Assembly (NCBI RefSeq): GCF_024206495.1
Contig: NZ_JAMBPQ010000023.1
Span: 1 to 64,000, forward strand
Direction: 5' to 3'
Origin: Paraburkholderia sp. CNPSo 3272
Lineage (GTDB): Bacteria > Pseudomonadota > Gammaproteobacteria > Burkholderiales > Burkholderiaceae
Length of the DNA stretch: 64,000 nt
The notes under the pieces are model-generated. The model had not been told where the DNA came from, made no database searches, and saw nothing but the letters and a program-made list of their open reading frames with translations. Numbering within the stretch: the first letter of the stretch is position 1; each line of letters opens with the position of its first letter. Made by a program: the position numbers and the translations under genes. Shown in pieces: positions 1-6,109 of this stretch.

Positions 1-2
1 CC

Positions 3-149
3 CAGCAGGCGTTTGCCGTGTTCGAGCTGCTCAGCGATCTGCGGGCTCGCATCTGGATGCGTTACGGCGTCGAGTTGCACGAGCTGATCCGTCAACAGCG
101 ATCGCCTCCGAACGTCGGCGACGTTGACGATATCGCGGACCCGTTCTGA
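3..149 (+). CDS. C-terminal end of an unrecognised protein (runs in from the left edge)
   Basis: An open frame enters from the left edge and stops with TGA at 147-149. The 48 visible residues look like one amphipathic helix (VFELLSDLRARIWMRYG) followed by a polar tail. I do not recognise a family. The frame overlaps the first codons of the following ABC ATPase reading frame in another phase, which is unusual for a branched-chain amino acid operon, where livG would be expected here. The fragment therefore probably belongs to a different locus that was brought next to the ATPase by rearrangement. Confidence 0.45.
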   Translation, partial: QQAFAVFELLSDLRARIWMRYGVELHELIRQQRSPPNVGDVDDIADPF

Positions 150-948
150 AACGACGTCAACCAGCGGCCGGCATCGGCCGCCGTTCGTTGTTGAGCGATT
201 TACTCGACCTGCGCCGCCGTTTAGTGTCGGATTTGCACAGCCGTCAACACTTGAGGTCAGCAGCGCCCGCGCCGGCTATGGCGCGATCAATGTGTTATGG
301 GACGTTTCGCTCAATATCGCCAGCGGCGAGGTCACGACCATCGTGGGCCCGAACGGCGCGGGCAAGACCACGCTGCTGCGGGCGATCATGGGGCTCGTGC
401 CGCTGGAGCGCGGCCAGATCACCTTCGACGGCGCGCCGCTCGCGGGCGTGCCGACGTGGGGCATGGCGCAGCGCGGTATTGCGATGGTGCCCGAAGGGCG
501 CATGATTTTCCGCGACATGTCGATCGAGGAGAACCTGATGCTGGGCGCGTTTGCAAAAACGCGGCGCGCTGGCGCGAAAGCGCAGCTCGAGGAGGTCTAT
601 GCGCTGTTTCCGCTGCTCAAGGAGCGTCGCGCCCTGGCTGCGGGCACGCTGTCCGGCGGACAGGCGCAGATGCTGGCGTTGGGACGCGGGCTCATGTCTT
701 CTCCGCAGCTCATGCTGATCGACGAGCCTTCACTTGGGCTTGCGCCTGTGATGGTGCAGGAAGTGTTTGCGATTCTCGAGCGGCTGAAGGGGGCGGGGCG
801 CACGATCGTGCTGGTGGAGCAGAATACCAATATGGCGTTGCGGCTCGCTGATCAGGTTTATCTCATGCAGGGCGGGAAGGTTACGTTCGCTGCGCGTGCC
901 AAGGATGTGGATGTGGAGGTGCTTCACGATATGTATTTCGCGCGATAG
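124..948 (+). CDS. LivF-like ABC transporter ATPase with a replaced 5' end
   Basis: ATP-binding subunit of the branched-chain amino acid (HAAT) importer family; it would power uptake from the cytoplasmic face. Walker A is GPNGAGKTT (about residues 75-83), the signature is LSGGQ (176-180) and Walker B is LMLIDE (196-201). Recognisable LivF sequence begins only at LEVSSARAGYG, near base 250. The preceding 42 codons are low-complexity, start with TTG at 124 and contain no ATG. Ordinary LivF proteins start two or three residues before LEVS. The native start has evidently been lost, and livG, livM, livH and the binding-protein gene are absent upstream. It may be a silent remnant. The ATPase family call is secure; the start and activity are doubtful. 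Confidence 0.65.
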   Translation: MTISRTRSETTSTSGRHRPPFVVERFTRPAPPFSVGFAQPSTLEVSSARAGYGAINVLWDVSLNIASGEVTTIVGPNGAGKTTLLRAIMGLVPLERGQITFDGAPLAGVPTWGMAQRGIAMVPEGRMIFRDMSIEENLMLGAFAKTRRAGAKAQLEEVYALFPLLKERRALAAGTLSGGQAQMLALGRGLMSSPQLMLIDEPSLGLAPVMVQEVFAILERLKGAGRTIVLVEQNTNMALRLADQVYLMQGGKVTFAARAKDVDVEVLHDMYFAR

Positions 949-965
949 GTTTTTTGTCAATAGCG

Positions 966-988
966 TTTCATGAATCCCATTCATGAAA
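966..988. promoter_or_regulatory. Perfect 10-3-10 palindrome before the aldo/keto reductase remnant
   Basis: TTTCATGAAT at 966-975 and ATTCATGAAA at 979-988 are exact inverted repeats around CCC. They lie about 80 bp before the aldo/keto reductase start. The T-N11-A spacing within the dyad fits a LysR-type operator, and a LysR remnant lies nearby. No T-run follows, so a terminator for the LivF-like gene is less likely. Confidence 0.5.
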
Positions 989-1069
989 GCATGCGCAATC
1001 CAGGTCTTTATCGAAAAGCCACTCCGTATTTAAATCTCCACTTTGGCAACGAGCTCGAAGTGAGAGGAT

Positions 1070-1390
1070 ATGGACTATCGCAATCTGGGCCGCAGTGCGC
1101 TCAAGATTTCCCCGCTGTGCCTCGGCGCGATGATGTTCGGCGGCGAGACCGACGCGGCCGCGTCGAAGCGCATCATCGACAAGGCCTTCGAACAGGGAAT
1201 CAACTTCATCGACACGGCCGACGTTTATCACGCGGGCCGCTCGGAAGAAATCGTCGGCCGGGCCATCGCGGCGCAGCGCGACAGCTGGGTCGTGGCGACC
1301 AAATTCGGGTTCCCGTTCGCACAGGGGCCGAATGAGCAGGGGCAGTCGCGCAAGTGGATCTACCAGTCGGTGGAGGCGAGCCTGAAGCGT
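1070..1390 (+). pseudogene. Aldo/keto reductase, 5' third only
   Basis: The first 107 codons are a typical aldo/keto reductase start: MDYRNLGRSALKISPLCLG, the catalytic Asp/Tyr segment DTADVYHAGRSEE and a TKFGFPF strand. After VEASLKR the family would continue into the LQTDYIDLYQ strand, but here the frame switches to the antisense of a LysR gene and stops near 1537. About two thirds of the (beta/alpha)8 barrel, including the distal NADPH site, is missing, so no working enzyme can be made. The break falls at about 1388-1390. Confidence 0.85.
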
Positions 1391-1684
1391 GATGCGGATG
1401 GTGCCTGCCGGCTTGTCGCGCAGTTCGGTGAGCGCGGCAAGCTCGGCGTCGATCTGCTCGAAGCGCGGCGAGAGCGCCTGAAAGAGCCGCTCGCCGGCTT
1501 CCGTGGTCGATACGCTGCGCGTGGTGCGCGTGAGTAGACGCAGGCCGAGACGCGTTTCGAGGCTGCGGATCGTATGGCTCAGCGCCGACTGCGAGACGCC
1601 GAGTTGCGCGGGCGCGCGCGTGAAACTGCGCTCGCGCGCGACGGCCAGGAATGCAAGGAGATCGCTGAAGTTTTCACGCGCCAT
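1390..1684 (-). pseudogene. LysR-family regulator, N-terminal part only
   Basis: Reading leftward from ATG 1684, about 98 codons encode a classic LysR winged helix-turn-helix (MARENFSDLLAFLAVARE, then QSALSHTIRSLETRLGLRLL) and the linker up to GTIRIT. The effector-binding domain of about 200 residues is missing: the frame runs into the antisense of the aldo/keto reductase. Regulators of this subgroup often sit next to aldo/keto reductases. Both genes lost their 3' ends at the same point and now converge, with roughly three shared bases at the join. Confidence 0.85.
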
Positions 1685-1765
1685 GATCGGGTTCGCTGTG
1701 GGGGCGGGTGGAGCGAATCGTATCAAACACGCGAACGGCTGGCGTGCGCCGCGCCTCCTTCATGC

Positions 1766-1942
1766 ACGGTCGCAGCGGCGATGCTGCTTTCGGAAGGCGC
1801 CCGACGGGAAGGACTGTTCGATTGGATCGCCGCACTCGCCGTTCAGCATGCGGGGGCTCCCGGCTGCGGTTGCTCGCACGGATCTATCTGGCAGGAGTCG
1901 TCACGACGGCATTTCTCTCAAATGACGCGACGGCGGTCCTTT
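1766..1942 (+). pseudogene. Fragment of an ArsB-type (SLC13/arsenite) permease
   Basis: Two adjacent frames match one membrane helix-loop-helix of the ArsB/SLC13 permease family: AAAMLLSEGARREGLFDWIA from about 1766, then, after a frameshift near 1858, ARIYLAGVVTTAFLSNDATAV to about 1940. SNDATAV is a family hallmark and is normally followed by VLTPAV, which is missing. The piece has no start and is cut at both ends. The rest of 1685-2154 shows no gene; a 7-bp inverted repeat (CGAGCGA, TCGCTCG) lies at 2015-2039. Confidence 0.7.
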
Positions 1943-2154
1943 CGGGCAGACCGACCGTCGGCGCCTTCCGGGCGGTTAGCTGGCGGCCGAGCGCCAGGAT
2001 GCGCGCCGTCGAAGCGAGCGAGGGAGCTACGCTCGCTCGACAGCTGGACCGCCTGCCCGATTCTCTATCGATCTCTATCGAAATTCGTCAGGCGTTCTGC
2101 GCCGGATCAAACTGCGGCTGGCGTCCCGAGGCTGCCAGTTTTCGGGAAGCGGTC

Positions 2155-2694
2155 TTACTCGGGGAAATCGAGGTGGGACAAGCTGAACGTGCGATCGCCC
2201 GTGCTCCGCACACCGGCGGCGTCCAGTTTCTCTTCGAGCTGTCTCTTTCGTGCCGCGATGCGGTTCCCCAGTTCGGCAAGGTCCAGGCTGCTCTTGCGTA
2301 ACGCGGGGAATAGCGTCTTTTCTTCCTCGTCGACGTGATGCCGTACCAGTTCGGACAGCACCTTGAAGGTCGCGTCGAATCCGGTGTGCGACGGCTCGAG
2401 CGTGACAAAGCGCTGGATAAGCGACTTTACAAGGTAGTGCTCGACAAGCGCTTCATCAACCTTGATGGTGGCGTCAGGCAGCGCCTCGGACGCTGCCGGG
2501 TAGAGCAGCTCCTCCTCAAGCATGGCATGAACGGTCAGCTGTTCACAGGCTCGCTTGACGAGGGCGAAGCGCGCATCGGCCGCGGCGTCTGGCGCGGGCC
2601 TGAACGCGTCAAACAGTTTTTCGACTGACCGGTGGTCCGCGCGAAGGATTTCAAGCGCGTCAGCCGCATCAGGCTTCTTGACTTCATTGACCAT
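2155..2694 (-). CDS. Hemerythrin HHE domain protein
   Basis: A 179-residue soluble cytoplasmic protein with a hemerythrin-like four-helix bundle. Candidate di-iron ligands are H21 (ADHRSVEKLF), H56 and E60/E61 (HAMLEEELLYP), H86 (EHYLVK) and H119 or H120 with E123/E124 (RHHVDEEEKTLFP). Such proteins bind O2 or NO or buffer iron; the exact role here is unknown. A GGAGAAGG ribosome-binding site precedes ATG 2694. The next gene upstream on the same strand is an NRAMP-like metal transporter, so a shared metal or oxidative-stress theme is plausible. The C-terminal tail beyond about residue 150 is basic and outside the bundle. Confidence 0.88.
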   Translation of the reverse strand: MVNEVKKPDAADALEILRADHRSVEKLFDAFRPAPDAAADARFALVKRACEQLTVHAMLEEELLYPAASEALPDATIKVDEALVEHYLVKSLIQRFVTLEPSHTGFDATFKVLSELVRHHVDEEEKTLFPALRKSSLDLAELGNRIAARKRQLEEKLDAAGVRSTGDRTFSLSHLDFPE

Positions 2695-2911
2695 GACCTT
2701 CTCCTCAACGATCGTGTTTCAGACGCCGCGGGCGGACTGCGAGGGTGTCCGGGCGGGGGCGCGCCGATCGCGCGTTTCGCGAGCGGGCCGGCGCTCCGGT
2801 GACTACAGCAATTCACGGACCAGCAGGCGCACTTTGGTGCCCCGAGCGACAAACGAATCCCGTTCTCGCAGTACGCGCCCCGGGCGATCGCGCTCAGCAG
2901 AAAACATCCAC

Positions 2912-4210
2912 CTACCCGGGAATGAACATGCCCACGGCCGCAAGCGCCATGAACGCCGTTGCGATCCAGCCGCCCGCTTTCAGCAGCCCCGAGATCGCGA
3001 ACTTGCCCATCACGCGCCGGTTGGTACCCATCAGCATGACCACGACCATGACGGGCACGGCAGCCAGCCCGTTGACTACGGCGCTCCAGTACAGCGCCTT
3101 GACCGGATCGAGATGTAAGAACGTGATGGCGGTGCCGCCGAGGATGGCCAGGGCAATCACGGCATAGAACTCGCGTGCCAGCGTCAAGTGGAGCGAAAGG
3201 CTGCTGCGCCACCGGAACGCCCCGGCAGCCCCGTATGCCGCAGAGCCGGCAAGGACGGGCAGCGCGAGCAACCCCGTGCCGACAATGCCAGCGGCAAAGA
3301 CGTATGCCGCCAGATGGCCCGCTATCGGTTCGAGGGCTCTCGCCGCGTCGGCGGACGTCTGGATCTTCACGTGATGGGTGTAAAGCGTTGCGGCGGCCGT
3401 CAGCATGATGAAGAACCCCACCCCGTTGGAGACGGCCATGCCGATCCAGGTGTCGGCCGTGATCCGGTTAATGTGCCGGTACGCGCGAAACGACGAGATC
3501 CATCGCAGCGGCCGCTCGCCAGGTTTCGCCCGCATTTCCTCGACCTCCTGCGAAGCCTGCCAGAAGAACAGGTAAGGGCTGATCGTGGTGCCGAGAACAG
3601 CGACGACCGTGGTGAGATACTCGGCCGAGAGATGGGCCCGCGGCCAGACCAGCGAGATGGCGACCTTTGTCCAGTCGACCGGGACGACGAAGACGACCGC
3701 GACATAGGCGAGCATCACCAGGGTGAGCCATTTGAGAAAGCGCGCATAGCTTTCGTAGGGCAGCGAAATCTGCAGGATGGCTGAGAATACGCCGATGGCA
3801 ACGACGTAGAGATGCTCGGGGCCCGGAACGAGAAGATGGATCGCTGCGCCCATCGCGGCGAGATCCGCGGCGATGTTGATGGTGTTGGCCACAGCCAGCA
3901 GCAGCACCAGCAGCACGACGAGCCATTTCGGGCCAAACGCGCGCATGTTCGAGGCGAGCCCCTTGCCCGTGACGCGGCCGATCCGCGCGCTGGTCATCTG
4001 GATGGCGACCATGAGCGGGTAGGACAGCAGGAGCGTCCACAGCAGCGCGAAGCCGAACTGCGCACCTGCCTGGGAGTACGTGCCGATGCCGCTGGGGTCG
4101 TCGTCCGCCGCGCCGGTCACGAGGCCGGGACCGAGGCGCGACATCCATGAGCGTTCCGTGCGGTCAGTGACCGCGGTCTCAGGCTCGAGATTCTGCTGAT
4201 CGTTTGACAC
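2912..4210 (-). CDS. NRAMP-family divalent metal transporter, non-canonical subtype
   Basis: Inner-membrane protein of 432 residues with about 11 predicted helices. The helix-1 metal motif, DPGN in classical MntH, is DDDPSG at 36-41. The helix-6 motif, normally with a metal-binding Met before Pro-His, is SPYLFFWQASQE at 211-222 and has no Met. The fold is clearly NRAMP, but the soft Mn/Fe ligand is gone, so Mg2+ or another hard cation, or a different mechanism, is possible (inference). The start is GTG 4210 with GGAGAG upstream. About 215 bp without a gene separate it from the hemerythrin gene downstream, so co-transcription is uncertain. Confidence 0.85.
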   Translation of the reverse strand: MSNDQQNLEPETAVTDRTERSWMSRLGPGLVTGAADDDPSGIGTYSQAGAQFGFALLWTLLLSYPLMVAIQMTSARIGRVTGKGLASNMRAFGPKWLVVLLVLLLAVANTINIAADLAAMGAAIHLLVPGPEHLYVVAIGVFSAILQISLPYESYARFLKWLTLVMLAYVAVVFVVPVDWTKVAISLVWPRAHLSAEYLTTVVAVLGTTISPYLFFWQASQEVEEMRAKPGERPLRWISSFRAYRHINRITADTWIGMAVSNGVGFFIMLTAAATLYTHHVKIQTSADAARALEPIAGHLAAYVFAAGIVGTGLLALPVLAGSAAYGAAGAFRWRSSLSLHLTLAREFYAVIALAILGGTAITFLHLDPVKALYWSAVVNGLAAVPVMVVVMLMGTNRRVMGKFAISGLLKAGGWIATAFMALAAVGMFIPG

Positions 4211-4401
4211 GGGGCGGCTCTCCTTTCAGGGCCGCAGACCCTGCGGCGAGACAATTCAGCAAGTCCCGTGCCGAAACGGCCAACCGCTCCTGGGAATGGT
4301 GGTTGCTCTCACCTTCGTGTGAGGACGCGATGAAACGTCGCTCCGAAATCGAGGTACAAATTCGCGCATTCGCGCATGAAGGGCACGTGAGGAGCATCAT
4401 C

Positions 4402-4659
4402 ATGGAAACGACGAAGGCGGACGGGCTGGTAGAAGAAGTAGCAGGAAGCGCGAAGGCGGCAGCTGGCGAAGTGCTGGGTGATCCGGAGATGACCCTGAGC
4501 GGCAACGCGAAGGCGCTATGCGGGAAGTCCGCGCAACTCCTCGGCGACGCAGCGGACGTCGCACGCGACGCCCTCTCCGAAAGCCCGATGTCCGTGCTGG
4601 GCGCCACTTTCGGCATTGGCCTCGTGATCGGCGCGTTGTGGGCCTGGAACCGCCATTGA
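4402..4659 (+). CDS. CsbD-like small stress protein with C-terminal membrane anchor (copy 1)
   Basis: An 85-residue protein. The N-terminal part is an alanine-rich CsbD-like helix pair (KADGLVEEVAGSAKAAAGEVLG). The C-terminal part, SVLGATFGIGLVIGALWAW, is a glycine-zipper membrane segment like that of YqjD/ElaB (DUF883) proteins. The chosen ATG has GAGGAG seven to eight bases before it; longer in-frame starts lack a site. It heads a three-gene cassette with a YqjE-like and a YqjK-like gene. A clear paralogue lies at 11946-12203. The likely role is membrane association under osmotic or stationary-phase stress; this is family inference only. Confidence 0.8.
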   Translation: METTKADGLVEEVAGSAKAAAGEVLGDPEMTLSGNAKALCGKSAQLLGDAADVARDALSESPMSVLGATFGIGLVIGALWAWNRH

Positions 4660-4731
4660 AGAGCGGCGTGGTATGACTGCGTCGGGGCGTTGCGCTGGAC
4701 CGCAAGGCTCTGCGAGGACGGGAGAACGGCC

Positions 4732-5106
4732 ATGCGGATTCAATCGAAGCTCGACCGCTTGCGTAGGGTGTTGCGGTTCGTTACAGCGCGCCTTTCTGAC
4801 TATGGGGAACTGCTCTCGATCGAATTGGCTGAAGCGAGGGAACGCCTCCTTCGCGAGCTCATCGCGCTTGTCGCCCTCGCGGTCTGCGGGCTGTTCACTC
4901 TGTCCTTTTTCTGCCTCGCGCTGATCGCCACCGCGTGGAAGACCCCCTGGTTCCTCGTCGTCGTATGGGGCATCGCCGCGCTCTGGCTGGTCGCATCGCT
5001 CGCGGCACTGCTGGCGTTTCGCGCACAGCGGCCCGCAGTGTCGTTCGACGTGCTGAAGCACGAGCTCGGGGCAGACCTCGAGTCAGCCAGGGAGGCGCTC
5101 AAATGA
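4732..5106 (+). CDS. YqjE-like putative holin-superfamily membrane protein
   Basis: A 124-residue inner-membrane protein. An amphipathic, charged N-terminus (SKLDRLRRVLRFVTARLSDYGELLSIELAEARERL) is followed by two hydrophobic helices at about 44-64 and 72-95 and a polar tail. This matches the YqjE/DUF1469 family, often labelled 'phage holin' although usually chromosomal and not part of a phage. It follows the CsbD-like gene and overlaps the next gene by ATGA, indicating translational coupling. A truncated copy of its first 23 or so codons occurs at 12233. Confidence 0.8.
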   Translation: MRIQSKLDRLRRVLRFVTARLSDYGELLSIELAEARERLLRELIALVALAVCGLFTLSFFCLALIATAWKTPWFLVVVWGIAALWLVASLAALLAFRAQRPAVSFDVLKHELGADLESAREALK

Positions 5107-5414
5107 ACGCTCATGCCCGAAGGCGGCAGGAACGGGAAGCGGTCCTGCTCAGCCGGATGGAGCTCACACGTACGCAGCTTCTTGCCGCCACCGTGAGGGC
5201 ACGGATTCACGATCGAACGCCGAAGTCCTCCGAGAACGCGCTGACGCTCGCGAATATCGGTCGTGCGCTCATGGCCCAGCCGAACGTCACGCTGCTCGGC
5301 TCGGTCGTACTGGGTGCGCTGGTCCTGGGCCCGAAGCGGGTTGTGCCCGATGTCGTACGCACGGTGTTCAGCGCATGGATCACGCGCAATATAAAAAAGG
5401 CGATCGGGCGTTGA
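5103..5414 (+). CDS. YqjK-like small protein
   Basis: A 103-residue protein whose ATG overlaps the YqjE-like stop codon (ATGA), so it is almost certainly the third gene of the cassette. The N-terminal half is basic and helical (RRRQEREAVLLSRMELTRTQLLAATVRAR), as in YqjK. A single hydrophobic stretch, NVTLLGSVVLGALVLGP, lies near residues 60-76. The function is unknown; the family is consistently found behind YqjD/YqjE-type genes. The second cassette, near 12 kb, has lost this gene. Confidence 0.65.
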   Translation: MNAHARRRQEREAVLLSRMELTRTQLLAATVRARIHDRTPKSSENALTLANIGRALMAQPNVTLLGSVVLGALVLGPKRVVPDVVRTVFSAWITRNIKKAIGR

Positions 5415-5485
5415 ACGGTAGCACGGCGTCCCATGGGAAACAGCAGGCGTGGCAGCGGGCGCGGTGCGGGTCGGGCCATGCGTCC

Positions 5486-5740
5486 TCAGTCCTCGGGACG
5501 CTCGACATCAAGCCGGACGAACTCTTCGGCTAGCTCACGTACTGCGAGCCGGGCTTCTTCGGCAGTTGCAAACGGCCCTGGAACGACACAGCCGTCGAAC
5601 GGATAAATCAATTTCCCATCAGCCTTTCTCCTGATCCTGAGATGGCCAACGTACTGGCCCATCGCATTGATCTTTTGTCGGCACACCACGTCGTAGCCAA
5701 CAATTTGAAGTGCGTCTGCGGCGCGAACGGGCTTCCCCAT
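5486..5740 (-). CDS. DUF6723-like small protein
   Basis: An 84-residue soluble protein starting MGKPVRAADALQIVGYDVV, with a mixed alpha/beta pattern and a C-terminal acidic helix (EEARLAVRELAEEFVRL). It resembles the small Burkholderiaceae proteins now grouped as DUF6723; that assignment is from memory. ATG 5740 is preferred because GGGG lies six bases upstream, whereas the longer GTG start at 5758 has no such site. Its function is unknown. It converges with the YqjK-like gene. Confidence 0.65.
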   Translation of the reverse strand: MGKPVRAADALQIVGYDVVCRQKINAMGQYVGHLRIRRKADGKLIYPFDGCVVPGPFATAEEARLAVRELAEEFVRLDVERPED

Positions 5741-5758
5741 GGTTTTCCCCAAAAACAC

Positions 5759-6109
5759 GGTCGTACCAACCCAGCTTGATGCGCGGTTTCAGCATTTAGC
5801 GAACCTGGCTTACAACGCCCAGTATCTGAAAGCCGCGCACGCACCTATTCAGTCATCGTGTCGGCCCGATCGCGTGTTCTCGCTTGTGTTGGGACGCGAT
5901 CGAAACGATCTCGACGCCAGTGGCTCCGGACCAATTCGCTGAAGCAGGTCCGATCAGGCAATCGAGGCTCGGAAATTGCTGTGCTCATCCGCTCCGGGGC
6001 GCACTGTCCAAGGATCCATCGGAGAGGGGATAATGCTGAAAGTCACTGTTGACGCCGTTCTCGAGGCTGCCATTTGCGGGAGGTGCCGGGAGTCGCGCAG
6101 GGAGTCGCG
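5759..6109. other. Intergenic region before the hybrid histidine kinase
   Basis: About 350 bp between two genes that face away from each other, so promoters for both are expected here. I see no convincing coding frame, no perfect palindrome and no consensus sigma-70 box. Confidence 0.4.

Noticed and set aside
2015..2039. Inverted repeat CGAGCGA/TCGCTCG as terminator of the hemerythrin gene
   Set aside because: The stem is only 7 bp, lies more than 100 bp from the stop codon and has no T-run on either strand.
4732..5106. 'Holin' label as a sign of prophage
   Set aside because: YqjE-type proteins are chromosomal stress-cassette members; no phage structural, lysis or integrase genes are near.
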